DNA from: an uncultured Acetatifactor sp.
Lineage (GTDB): Bacteria > Bacillota > Clostridia > Lachnospirales > Lachnospiraceae
NCBI GenBank assembly: GCA_910577235.1
Contig: CAJTMX010000013.1
Span: forward strand, 1-64,000
DNA: 64,000 nt
Direction: 5' to 3'
The notes beneath the pieces were generated by a model. It saw only the letters and a program-made list of their open reading frames with translations. It did not search any database and was not told the DNA's origin. Each line of letters begins with the position of its first letter. Position 1 is the first letter of the stretch. This document shows positions 32,520-41,650 of this stretch, piece after piece. A program made the translations under genes and the position numbers.

Positions 32520-33212
32520 ATGGCATCATGGGTCATACATCTGCGGGTGGCGCAGGGCGTCTACCGACAGCTAGGTTTAAAATATATTGACGAGTTTATA
32601 CTGGGAAACATCGCGCCGGACAGCGGCCTACCCCGTGCGGACGGCAGCGGCTATCAGCCGGACGCGGCGGTTTCCCATTTCCGCAGCATAGATGTGAACG
32701 GCATAAAGGACGTGCATGAGGAAATTTTTATAGAGCGGTATTATACCGATGCCCATAGGCGGGACTATGACGGCGGAACCGATTCCTTTTTCCTGGGGTA
32801 TCTGGCCCATCTGTTGACGGATAAGTTGTGGGCAGAGGAGATCGCCTATGGAGCCAAAAACATGTTTCCCGATCTGTTTGCAGGTGACAGGGACGCTTTC
32901 TGGAAAAAGATCAAACGGGACTGGTACGATATGGATTTTATGTATCTGCGGGATAATCCTGACTTTGAGGCGTTTAGAATATATGAAAACATGAAAGATC
33001 TGCGCAATCGGTATGTGGATTTCTTTTCCCGGGATGCTTTTGAAAAACGCAGAGAATATATCACGGCATTTTACCGGGACGGGGCGGCCAATGTCAAGGA
33101 GCGGGAAACCTATCTCTCCGCCGGGGAACTGGACAGCTTTGTCCGTTACGCCGTGGAAGAGATCTCGCGGCAATGTCTGGGATACGTGTGCGAACCGCTT
33201 ATTTGCGGGTAG
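32520..33212 (+). CDS. zinc-dependent phospholipase C-like protein
   Basis: 230 residues from ATG 32520 (GGAGGG site), no signal. The pattern 'MASWVIHLRVAQGVYRQLG', 'FILGNIAPDSG', 'SHFRS' and 'FFLGYLAHLLTDKLW' resembles the zinc-dependent phospholipase C/S1-P1 nuclease-like family, in which His and Asp residues in helices hold zinc. Cytoplasmic members are common in Firmicutes and have no known substrate. It follows the esterase gene by 14 bases, so it is co-transcribed. Confidence 0.7.
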   Translation: MASWVIHLRVAQGVYRQLGLKYIDEFILGNIAPDSGLPRADGSGYQPDAAVSHFRSIDVNGIKDVHEEIFIERYYTDAHRRDYDGGTDSFFLGYLAHLLTDKLWAEEIAYGAKNMFPDLFAGDRDAFWKKIKRDWYDMDFMYLRDNPDFEAFRIYENMKDLRNRYVDFFSRDAFEKRREYITAFYRDGAANVKERETYLSAGELDSFVRYAVEEISRQCLGYVCEPLICG

Positions 33213-33820
33213 ACCGTTTGTGGGGAGAAGGAGAATCACTCACGGATTTTCAACAATACTCTTTTATCGATGTATCCCATACGCTGTAGCATACATACTG
33301 CCTGCCTGCTCCTGGCTCTGCCGGTATTCCTGAGATGTGCGGACGTCCGGTTTTATCCGGGCATGCATCCCGAGAAACAGTATAGAGGAAATTATCGATG
33401 TGATTCAGAGCAGAGTTCAGTTTTATATGGATGAAAATGAATAAAAAGATTGACTTTTCCACATATCAATGCTATGTTAAATCTGTTGCTTGATATTGCG
33501 GGATCACAGGGAAAGGTGGTGGTTAATATGATGAGAACAAGTGTATATGCGGTAAATGTCATATTAGCCAGTCCCTTTTATTCTAACATATATTAGGTTT
33601 GCGCGGGTATTCTCCCTAAGAACCAAAACGGAATCAAAACAGGAAAGGCTAAGACATACGATGTAGGTATGTCTTTTTGTATTGTGCAAAAAACTTTCTG
33701 TATATATAACAACTTGTTCTCCCGGTAGATCTGTCAGATCCTGCCCGGATACCCATATAGCACAGCATTTGCCATAAAAGTCTAATGGTTTTAGCCAACC
33801 TAAAAAAGGAGAATAAGTTT
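33213..33820. other. 608-bp intergenic region
   Basis: No gene I can support. It contains a small terminator at 33652-33678 and the AAAGGAG ribosome site for the next gene at its right end. Confidence 0.5.
33652..33678 (+). terminator. small Rho-independent terminator
   Basis: AGACATAC (33652-33659) and GTATGTCT (33667-33674) form an 8-bp stem with a 7-base loop, followed by a T-run to 33678. Confidence 0.6.
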
Positions 33821-34762
33821 ATGAATCAGTTTAAAAAGATTATGGCTCAGAGCCATACACAGAACAAAGACTGTCTGCACAAACTCTACACCGACAGGCA
33901 GATCTACATCAGCAGTTTAAGCAGCAGCCAACAGCCGATTGAGGATGAAAAGATCTATATTTACAGGGGAATATCTTTTAACTTTGCAGGAACGGGATTT
34001 CGCACTCCCCAGCGAACGATACTGTATGTATGGGTGCCTGGTGAAATGTTTGGCTGCGCCGGAGAGTTGGGAGATGAATCTGTGCCCTGTGAGGACTGGC
34101 TGCTGAGAAATCTGTGGGGGCCGGTAAATGCCCTGGCGAAGAGTCTGTTAAACGATCACAAAGACACCAGAGAAAAACCGGATTTTTCCATACAGGAGAC
34201 CAATGCAGTGGTCCATAGACGCTCCGGTGAATACCTTAAGTACGCGGACTGCGTTCTGCTGCTGGAAGATTACAGAGTGTATGACAAAACCGCGGAAATA
34301 CGGGAAATGTTGACCTATGGAGAATCCGAGGACGGCGGGGAGCAGCCCGAGGGAGACCGGGGGAGCAGCGGGGAACCCCATAAGAATACCTACAGGTGGA
34401 CAAATCAGAGATATCTTCCCGGCAAATTACAACTTAGCGAACTGTATTCGGGTTACACGGTGCAGATAGATAATGAACGCCGCGTCTGGCTGGGGGGGAT
34501 CACGGCCGATCTCACATGTCTTACTGCGCTTAAGTCTCCGGGGCAGCTCTATACTTTGGCCTGGCTATTGGAAATACTGCTCCTGTGGGATCGGCCGCAG
34601 GAGGAAGACCTGAAGTCCTGCTGTGAAAGACTGGTACAAAAACTGTTTGGGGATTCCCGGGATGTGGTGTTGACATCCCGGACGCATGGGTATGAGCTGC
34701 AATTGGAACAAGTGCGCGGCCTGGATCTGCTGATGGCAGCGTTCAGACTCAGAAAGCCTTGA
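33821..34762 (+). CDS. hypothetical cytoplasmic protein
   Basis: 313 residues from ATG 33821 (AAAGGAG site). No signal peptide or membrane span. Visible parts: an N-terminal domain with 'KIYIYRGISFNFAGTGFRTPQRTILYVWVPGEMFG', an acidic Gly/Glu-rich insert at about 175-200 ('GESEDGGEQPEGDRGSSGEP'), and a C-terminal helical domain ending 'LDLLMAAFRLRKP'. I do not recognise a family. Downstream is repeat copy C, so it is the last gene of its transcript. Confidence 0.6.
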   Translation: MNQFKKIMAQSHTQNKDCLHKLYTDRQIYISSLSSSQQPIEDEKIYIYRGISFNFAGTGFRTPQRTILYVWVPGEMFGCAGELGDESVPCEDWLLRNLWGPVNALAKSLLNDHKDTREKPDFSIQETNAVVHRRSGEYLKYADCVLLLEDYRVYDKTAEIREMLTYGESEDGGEQPEGDRGSSGEPHKNTYRWTNQRYLPGKLQLSELYSGYTVQIDNERRVWLGGITADLTCLTALKSPGQLYTLAWLLEILLLWDRPQEEDLKSCCERLVQKLFGDSRDVVLTSRTHGYELQLEQVRGLDLLMAAFRLRKP

Positions 34763-34786
34763 TATCCTCCGCGACAGGTGTTAAAA

Positions 34787-34892
34787 TACAAAACATATGA
34801 TTATCGGGCAATTACGAAACTCTCTGTCCCTGTGACGGAACCGGTCAAAATATGCAAAAACGGGGTTTCGCAATTACAAAACATATGATTAT
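34787..34892. repeat. palindromic repeat element, copy C, with 18-bp flanking direct repeats
   Basis: TACAAAACATATGATTAT occurs at 34787-34804 and again at 34875-34892. Between them is a 70-bp element beginning CGGGCAATTACGAAACTC and ending ACGGGGTTTCGCAAT, with inverted ends that match copies A and B. It lies between a hypothetical gene and an acetyltransferase gene, and the right direct repeat reaches to within 3 bases of the latter's ribosome site. Confidence 0.75.
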
Positions 34893-34907
34893 ATATGGGA
34901 GGCGGAT

Positions 34908-35309
34908 ATGGACATTATCTACACAGACAAAAGAGACTTTACCACCGGGGAGCTACAGGCACTGTTCCGGTCCGTTGACTGGCGCTCCGCTAACTATCCG
35001 GAGCGGCTTAAGAAAGCCTTGGATCACTGCGAGACGGTGTACACAGCCTGGCACGGAGACAGGCTGATCGGCCTGATCAACGCCATAGACGACGGCGAAT
35101 TGACCGCCTATGTGCATTACCTGTGCGTGGACCCGGAGTATCAGGGCATGGGTATCGGGAGAGAGCTGCTGAGGCTCATTAAGGAGAAATACCGGGACTA
35201 TCTGTATATCATTTTGGTGGCGGAAAACGAACCATTGATAAAGTATTATCGGCAGAATGGTTTTAAATGGATGGAAGGGGAGTACGTTATGGCACTTCTG
35301 AATCCCTAG
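34908..35309 (+). CDS. GNAT-family N-acetyltransferase
   Basis: 133 residues, full length for a small GNAT. 'YVHYLCVDPEYQGMGIGRELLRLIKEKY' is motif A with the acetyl-CoA loop QGMGIG, and 'NEPLIKYYRQNGFKWMEG' is motif B (YxxxGF). GGGAGG lies before ATG 34908. The acceptor is not known. Its leader directly follows the right direct repeat of the palindromic element, so that element may influence its expression. Confidence 0.88.
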   Translation: MDIIYTDKRDFTTGELQALFRSVDWRSANYPERLKKALDHCETVYTAWHGDRLIGLINAIDDGELTAYVHYLCVDPEYQGMGIGRELLRLIKEKYRDYLYIILVAENEPLIKYYRQNGFKWMEGEYVMALLNP

Positions 35310-35407
35310 AACGGCATTCTTTTATTGACACAGAGCCGGGTGATTGTTAAAATTATAATAAATACGGAAATATACATAAAATATTGCGGCACACGGGGGA
35401 AGAACCA

Positions 35408-38400
35408 ATGTATCATTGTCATATGCAAATTTATCTCATGGGTCATCAGCCGGATGTTTGGAATGCGGTTCGGGATATGGCGCCGATGGAGTCTTTTACT
35501 CATACGTTTTTGGAGAGTGACAGTCCACAGGAGGAATTGGCAGCCCGGGCGAACGCTATTTTTGCCGATGTGCGGGACATGGACGAAACCCATGCGGCAA
35601 AGGAGCTGATCTCCTGGAAAAAACAGAGGACGGAGTTGATCCTGCTGGCGGAGAAGGAGCAGTTAGAAACCTTATTGGACTGTCTGCCACAGATACAGGA
35701 TATCTGGGTATTGCCCATGTCGGACGCGGAACTGCGATTTCGTTTTTTGCGGTGGCAGCAGTCCTGCAAGATACAGACCGACTATTGGGAGACCAGCCAG
35801 TATCTTGAAACCACTGTCAACAGCGTTCCCAATCTGATCTGGTATAAAGACAAAGACGGTGTTCATGAGAAAGTGAACGACTGCTTTTGCGATATGGTCA
35901 ACAAAAGCCGGGAACAGGTGGAGGGATACCGGCACGCTCATATATGGGATGTGGAACAGGATGATCCCGCCTGCATCGAGTCGGAACGCATAGTCATGGA
36001 GAAGAGGGAGACCTGTATTGCCGGGGAATGTATCCAGACCCAGGAGGGAACCAGACTGCTCACTACCTACAAATCTCCGCTGTATGATGTGGACGGCAGC
36101 GTTATGGGTACGGTGGGAGTGGCGATAGATGTGACCAAAGAGCAGGAATACGCTCAGGAGCTGATCAAAAAGACCCAGACGCTGGAGTCGGTGTTTACTT
36201 CCATGGACTGCGGTATATTGTGTCACAGTCTGGACGGGTCCCGCATCGTCCGCATCAATGGTGCCGCTCTGCGCATTTTGGGCTACAAATCCCTGAGTGA
36301 ACTGATGGCGGCGGGATTTGACATGATATCAACTTCCGTTTTGGAGAAAGACAGACCCAAGCTGCGCAAAAGTCTGGAGGCGCTGCGGCAGGAAGGGGAC
36401 AGTATCACCGTGGCCTACCGCGTACAGCATCTGGACGGCGATATACTGCATATCATGGGGAATTTTAAACTCATAAGGGAAAACGGGGAATTGGTGTACC
36501 AGAGATTCCTTTTGGACTGTACCGCCCAGAAACAGTATGAGGAGAGCAAACAGAGAGAAAAGGATAAGCATCAGATTGAATTGATCCATGCCCTCAGCAT
36601 AGAGTACAATCTAGTGTGCTATTTTGATCTGGACACCGGAAAAGGCAATTCTCTTCGGATCGGGCAATGTGAAGACGGTGTGCTGGAGGACATTTTTACC
36701 GGAGATCTGTCTCTGGAAAAATGTATAGAAAATTACATAAGTACCTGTGTTTATTCCGATGACAGAGAGGAACTGAGACAGGCAGCCTGCCGTCAGCGGC
36801 TGGAAGATGAATTGTTTGAAAAGAAGATGTGTTTTGTCAATTACCGCACCAACTGTGGCGGCGAGATACGGTATTTTCAGATGATCGCCGTACGGGCCGG
36901 GGAATGGGAAAAGAACAGAGGTATTGTGCTGGGATTCCGCAGTGTGGATGAGGAGACCCGGAGTGAGATGGAGAAAAAAGCGCTGCTTGAGGACGCGCTT
37001 TCCCAGGCAAACCGGGCCAATCAGGCCAAGAGCGTGTTCCTGTCCAACATGTCCCACGATATCCGCACCCCTATGAATGCCATCATCGGTTTCACCACAT
37101 TGGCGATCAGTCATATCGATCACAAAGAACATGTGGAGATGTATCTGCAGAAGATCATGACCTCGGGAAATCATTTGCTGAGCCTGATAAATGATATTCT
37201 GGACATGAGCCGGATCGAGAGCGGCAAGATGCATCTGGAAGAAAAACCTTGCAGTCTGCCGGATATTCTGCACAGTCTCCGCAGCATTATGCAGGCGGAT
37301 ATCCACGCTAAGCAACTGGAACTGTATATGGACGTCAAGGATATCCGCAATGAGGATATCTATTGCGATGGACTGCGGCTTAATCAGATTCTTTTAAATC
37401 TGCTGAGCAATGCGGTTAAATATACCGATCCGGGCGGAAAAGTAATCATAAAAGCGGTGGAGAATCAGGGTGCGCCGGAGGGCTATGGCAACTATGTGTT
37501 CCATATCATAGACACAGGTATCGGTATGAGCGAGGAATTTCTGGCCCATATATTTGAACCCTTTGAGAGGGAACGCAACTCCACGATCAGCAAGATTCAG
37601 GGAACCGGTCTGGGTATGTCCATCACCAAGAATATTGTGGACATGATGCAGGGAACAATAGAGGTAAAGAGCAAAAAGGGCGAAGGAACGGAGTGCATCG
37701 TCTCCTTTATGTTCCGCCTGTACCAGGGGAAAAAAGATTCCGATGTCATCCCAGAACTGAAAGGTCTCAGGGCGCTGGTAGTAGATTCTGATCTTAAAAT
37801 CTGTAACAGCGTATCTGATATGCTCCGGCAGATCGGATTGCGGGCAGAATGGACCATGTCGGGCAAGGAAGCCCTTCTCCACACACAGCAGGCGAACATG
37901 GACCAGGACAAATATCATGTATATATCATAGACTGGCTGTTGCCCGACATAAATGGGGTAGAGGTAACCCGGAAAATACGGCAGGAGTCAGGCAAGGATG
38001 TGCCTATTGTGGTGATGACTTCCTACGACTGGTCAGAGATCGAGGATCAGGCTCTGGAGGCTGGCGTTACAGCATTTTGCAATAAGCCCCTGTTCCTGTC
38101 GGAGCTGCGGGATTGCCTGAATTCCATACTCAATACGGAAAAGGAGTGCGGGGCCGAAGGCGATGAGGAGCTGGATCTTTACAGAGGGCGTATCCTGCTC
38201 ACAGAGGACAATGAACTTAACCAGGAGATTGCAGCAGCTATTTTGGAGGGGGCGGGATTTGCCATCGAGATCGCCGAAAACGGTCAAGTGGCAGTGGATA
38301 TGCTGAGCCGTTCCCAGCCGGGATACTATCAGATGATACTGATGGATGTGCAGATGCCGGTGATGAATGGTTATGAGGCCACCAAAGCGATCCGGAAACT

Positions 38401-38569
38401 GGAAAACCGTGAACTGGCAACGATTCCTATTTTGGCCATGACTGCCAATGCCTTTGAAGAAGATAAGCAGGAGGCGTTGAGAAGCGGGATGAACGGTCAT
38501 ATAGCGAAACCCATCAACATTGAGATTTTGATGGAGGAGTTGGGAAAAGTATTAAAACAGAAGAGATAG
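35408..38569 (+). CDS. PAS-containing hybrid histidine kinase with two receivers
   Basis: 1053 residues from ATG 35408 (GGGGGAAG site); no membrane span, so it is cytoplasmic. Order: an N-terminal receiver-like region (about 1-125) without a clear phosphorylation Asp; PAS 1 (about 130-245, 'LIWYKDKDGVHEKVNDCFCDMV'); PAS 2 (about 262-375); a third sensor-like region (about 390-515); H-box 'NMSHDIRTPMNAIIGF' (His about 550); ATPase with 'NLLSNAVKYT', 'DTGIGM' and 'GTGLGM'; receiver 1 ('IIDWLLPD', Asp about 842); receiver 2 ('TEDNELNQE', 'ILMDVQMPVMNG'). There is no output domain, so it must pass the signal to another protein. It may control the neighbouring sugar locus, which is inference from position. 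Confidence 0.88.
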   Translation: MYHCHMQIYLMGHQPDVWNAVRDMAPMESFTHTFLESDSPQEELAARANAIFADVRDMDETHAAKELISWKKQRTELILLAEKEQLETLLDCLPQIQDIWVLPMSDAELRFRFLRWQQSCKIQTDYWETSQYLETTVNSVPNLIWYKDKDGVHEKVNDCFCDMVNKSREQVEGYRHAHIWDVEQDDPACIESERIVMEKRETCIAGECIQTQEGTRLLTTYKSPLYDVDGSVMGTVGVAIDVTKEQEYAQELIKKTQTLESVFTSMDCGILCHSLDGSRIVRINGAALRILGYKSLSELMAAGFDMISTSVLEKDRPKLRKSLEALRQEGDSITVAYRVQHLDGDILHIMGNFKLIRENGELVYQRFLLDCTAQKQYEESKQREKDKHQIELIHALSIEYNLVCYFDLDTGKGNSLRIGQCEDGVLEDIFTGDLSLEKCIENYISTCVYSDDREELRQAACRQRLEDELFEKKMCFVNYRTNCGGEIRYFQMIAVRAGEWEKNRGIVLGFRSVDEETRSEMEKKALLEDALSQANRANQAKSVFLSNMSHDIRTPMNAIIGFTTLAISHIDHKEHVEMYLQKIMTSGNHLLSLINDILDMSRIESGKMHLEEKPCSLPDILHSLRSIMQADIHAKQLELYMDVKDIRNEDIYCDGLRLNQILLNLLSNAVKYTDPGGKVIIKAVENQGAPEGYGNYVFHIIDTGIGMSEEFLAHIFEPFERERNSTISKIQGTGLGMSITKNIVDMMQGTIEVKSKKGEGTECIVSFMFRLYQGKKDSDVIPELKGLRALVVDSDLKICNSVSDMLRQIGLRAEWTMSGKEALLHTQQANMDQDKYHVYIIDWLLPDINGVEVTRKIRQESGKDVPIVVMTSYDWSEIEDQALEAGVTAFCNKPLFLSELRDCLNSILNTEKECGAEGDEELDLYRGRILLTEDNELNQEIAAAILEGAGFAIEIAENGQVAVDMLSRSQPGYYQMILMDVQMPVMNGYEATKAIRKLENRELATIPILAMTANAFEEDKQEALRSGMNGHIAKPINIEILMEELGKVLKQKR

Positions 38570-38580
38570 ACGGAGAAAAA

Positions 38581-38620
38581 AGAGTACGGAGACAGCGTAA
38601 ACTGCTCCGTACTCTTTTTG
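38581..38620. terminator. bidirectional terminator
   Basis: AGAGTACGGAG (38581-38591) and CTCCGTACTCT (38605-38615) make a perfect 11-bp stem; T-run on the plus strand and A-run before it, so it works both ways between the convergent kinase and GH51 genes. Confidence 0.85.
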
Positions 38621-38633
38621 GCTTTCAGCCGGG

Positions 38634-41402
38634 CTATTTTTTGGAAGCGCTGATCCGTAAAACGGATACGGAATAGGCGGGCGTTTCGTAGGTAAAGGAC
38701 GGGCCTATGGTGATCTCCGAAAGGACGGGAACCATCTTTTCCGGCTCGTTAAAGCTGTTCACAGCGCCGGGAGAATCACCTGACAGTACTGTCACTTGTG
38801 CAATGCTGTCATACCTGTCCCCGGAGTAATCTTCCAGCCGGGTGTCCACGGGGATGCTGTGATCCGTGGGATTTACAAGCTTGATGATAATGTCACCATT
38901 GTCATCCACATTGGCTGACTCATACAGGGACAGAGGAGCCTGGTAGGTGTAGTCCAAATATTTGGTGTCATCCAGATAACCCTCCACATGGTTGCCGTCA
39001 ACCTTCACCTTGACCGTGTATGTCCTGCCGTGTTGCAGATTCAGGTTTTTCACGGTGCCGGTTACCTGACCGCTTTTGCTGCCTCCGGAGACGATCTGCA
39101 GACAGGATACGGTATTGCCCCAGCCGCCGATGTTCCAGAACAGGTTGTTGGCCGCGTCCTGCACGCATACCGGGATCAGGAATCCCTCGGCACCGGCAAG
39201 GATCTCCGCCTCCACGGTAAGAGTATAATCGCTCCAACCGGTATCTCCCAAGTACAGACTGTCACCGGTATTGGCGTCATTTGGATTGCCGGTATGACTT
39301 TGGATGAGCCTGCCGTTTTCTATGGTCCAATCCCCCTCCCAGATATCCATATCCGACGGAATCTTCCCGTCTTCAAAATCTGCCTGGTACAAGATATTCC
39401 CCGTGGCATTGTCGGTGACGGTGACATTGTCATAGGCCACGCTGGTCTGCCAGCTGCCCAATCCCACTCTGCCCGTCAAGCCATCGGAGGCGGCAGCGTC
39501 CACGGTCAGCTCCGTGGGCAGATTGACAGTTCCCTTATTGTTTGCGAAGAGCTGCTGCACATAATAGTTGACTGAGCCGTAGGCGGCAGCGTTGTCAAAC
39601 CAGATCATATCCGGGTTCCACTGACTCTGCAGCCGGTTTCCAAACAGCGGTGCGTAACAGGCCATCTCCACCACGTCTCCGTTTTTTTCCAGGCCCGTCA
39701 TATATGCCGCCTCGGAGAGTGCCGCCTCCAGAGTGTTGGACTGGGCGGCATATTCCCCCAGAAATACCTTGGCCTGGCTGTCCCTGTCATAGCTGTCGTA
39801 GCGGTGGGTATTGGTAAAAAAGAAAGAGGGCGGCTCATAATAGTGTTCGTCCACCAGAGCGGTGATCTCATCCCCCCAGTCGGCGCAGTCCTCCACATAG
39901 TTCCAGCCCACCCGGTCTCCGGAGGAAGTGCTGTTGGCCACGATCAGCCGGATATCCCCGTACAGTTCAGGATCTTCCTTCGCAGCCTCATTGAAAGCAT
40001 CCGCAAAGAGACGGTAATGTTGGAAATACTCGGACTGCCACTGCTCGTTGCCGATGCCGATATATTTCAGGTCGAAAGGTTTTTCGTGCCCCATGGCGAT
40101 ACGCACGCTGCCCCAACGGGTAGAGCTGTCTCCCCGGCAGAATTCCACCAGATCCAGCGCGTCCTGCACACACTGGCGGAACTGATCGCTGTTTACATCA
40201 TACACAATATATTTAGGGCTTTGTACCTGGCAGGTCATACCCGCGTTCAGCACAGGTATCGGCATACAGTCCAGCGCCTCGCACAGTTCAAAGAACTCAT
40301 AGAATCCGATACCGTAAGTGGTATAATAGGGATGGCCCTGGGTACCCTTCCATATGGAATAGCTCTGGGGCCGCACTTCAATGCCGCCGATGGTCGTCAT
40401 ATCCCCCACCTCGAGCTGTGCCCCGCTGCCTATGGAATCCTTCCAGCTGTACATGGACTCTTCGTCCCGTCCCTCGATGACACAACCTCCGGGAAACCGC
40501 AGAAAAGCGGGATGCAAAGCCTCCAGCATTTCCCCCAGGTCCCTGCGCACGGGCAGATCCTTATAAGTATCCGCAGGCATCAGGCTTACCATATCCATAT
40601 CCACCGTGCCTTCGCCGATCTGCAACAGCAGCAAAGAACCGGATTTGGGCAGGCCGGCGTCCGTCATATCGGTCTGGGATTTTGGCGCGTTGGCCCCGGA
40701 ATAATCCGCCGTCAGTGTCAGTTCATATTTCTGCCATTCGCCTGTAATGTTCGGGATCTCCCCGTATGCCACCACGCGGGCGTCGTCGATTAAAGTCACG
40801 GACACGTTACCCTCGTAATTGCCGGGGCTTTTCAGATATACGGATAAACAGTATTCCTCCCCGTCCTGTAGAAACATGCCGTTTAGATATCCCCTGTTGT
40901 AGATTCCCGGCCGTATATCCTTACCGGTACAGGTAAGCCGGGCATAGTGAGGATTGTTCTCATGGAGATAACTGCCGTCTCCATTACCGTCCACAACGGA
41001 AAACTCCAGAACTTTTCCCTCATCCAGAGTACTCCACCCGTGTTTATTCTGATTTCCGGCAATGCTGCCGTACTCAAAGGAGCGGTTCTTCACCAGCTCC
41101 GCGTACAATCCTCCGTCCAGCGCATGATTGATATCCTCCAAAAAGATACCGTAGAGCGTATCGCTGATCTCGTGAGATGCATCCAGAGCCGAAGTATCTG
41201 TATGAATCACGTAACTGGCCGTCGGAACCGTTGCGCCGTCCGTCTCTTCGCCGCCTGTTACCTCCGTATGTACCTCCGCAACCTGATCGGTCGTTATTAC
41301 GCTCTCCCCCGGATTTTCCGCAGGAGTCCCACAGGAGGTAAGCACACAGGCGGCTGTGATTAGGCTGCTTGCGACTCTTACATTCTTATTTCTTTGAAAC
41401 AT
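38634..41402 (-). CDS. surface GH51 alpha-L-arabinofuranosidase lipoprotein with accessory domains
   Basis: 922 residues. Lipobox 'VLTSCG' (Cys24) anchors it outside the cell. A GH51 N-terminal strand segment begins 'TLYGIFLEDINHALDGGLYAEL', followed by an inserted CBM4/9-like beta-domain (about 105-280). The barrel then runs to about 640 with acid/base Glu453 in 'IGIGNEQW' and nucleophile Glu549 in 'VFLGEYAA'. A LamG/DUF1080-like beta-domain (about 675-840, 'ILYQADFEDGKIPSDMDIWEGDW') interrupts the C-terminal sandwich. It would cut arabinofuranosyl side chains from arabinan or arabinoxylan at the surface. GGAAGGAG precedes the start. It is divergent from the transporter operon. Confidence 0.9.
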   Translation of the reverse strand: MFQRNKNVRVASSLITAACVLTSCGTPAENPGESVITTDQVAEVHTEVTGGEETDGATVPTASYVIHTDTSALDASHEISDTLYGIFLEDINHALDGGLYAELVKNRSFEYGSIAGNQNKHGWSTLDEGKVLEFSVVDGNGDGSYLHENNPHYARLTCTGKDIRPGIYNRGYLNGMFLQDGEEYCLSVYLKSPGNYEGNVSVTLIDDARVVAYGEIPNITGEWQKYELTLTADYSGANAPKSQTDMTDAGLPKSGSLLLLQIGEGTVDMDMVSLMPADTYKDLPVRRDLGEMLEALHPAFLRFPGGCVIEGRDEESMYSWKDSIGSGAQLEVGDMTTIGGIEVRPQSYSIWKGTQGHPYYTTYGIGFYEFFELCEALDCMPIPVLNAGMTCQVQSPKYIVYDVNSDQFRQCVQDALDLVEFCRGDSSTRWGSVRIAMGHEKPFDLKYIGIGNEQWQSEYFQHYRLFADAFNEAAKEDPELYGDIRLIVANSTSSGDRVGWNYVEDCADWGDEITALVDEHYYEPPSFFFTNTHRYDSYDRDSQAKVFLGEYAAQSNTLEAALSEAAYMTGLEKNGDVVEMACYAPLFGNRLQSQWNPDMIWFDNAAAYGSVNYYVQQLFANNKGTVNLPTELTVDAAASDGLTGRVGLGSWQTSVAYDNVTVTDNATGNILYQADFEDGKIPSDMDIWEGDWTIENGRLIQSHTGNPNDANTGDSLYLGDTGWSDYTLTVEAEILAGAEGFLIPVCVQDAANNLFWNIGGWGNTVSCLQIVSGGSKSGQVTGTVKNLNLQHGRTYTVKVKVDGNHVEGYLDDTKYLDYTYQAPLSLYESANVDDNGDIIIKLVNPTDHSIPVDTRLEDYSGDRYDSIAQVTVLSGDSPGAVNSFNEPEKMVPVLSEITIGPSFTYETPAYSVSVLRISASKK

Positions 41403-41650
41403 AGTCCGTCTCCTTCCTTAAATTATTTATTCATACAATATCACCAAAATATGACCTTTAAATTTGTGTATTATCCCAACAGTGCCTAAACCGAGAATAA
41501 TCAAGCCCCTCTCACATATAAAATATCACAAAAAAAATATATTTCCAGCATTGACTTTTTGCCCAAAACATAGTAACTTAGAATTGTATAGGGTTTACTA
41601 AAATATTTAAGCATTTAATGAAATAAACAAGGAAAGGAAAGGTTTTCATT
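41403..41650. promoter_or_regulatory. divergent promoter region of the sugar locus
   Basis: 248 bases between the surface GH51 gene and the transport operon. On the plus strand TTGACT (41551-41556), 17 bases, TAACTT (41574-41579) is a possible promoter for the operon. No clear operator palindrome was seen. Confidence 0.45.
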
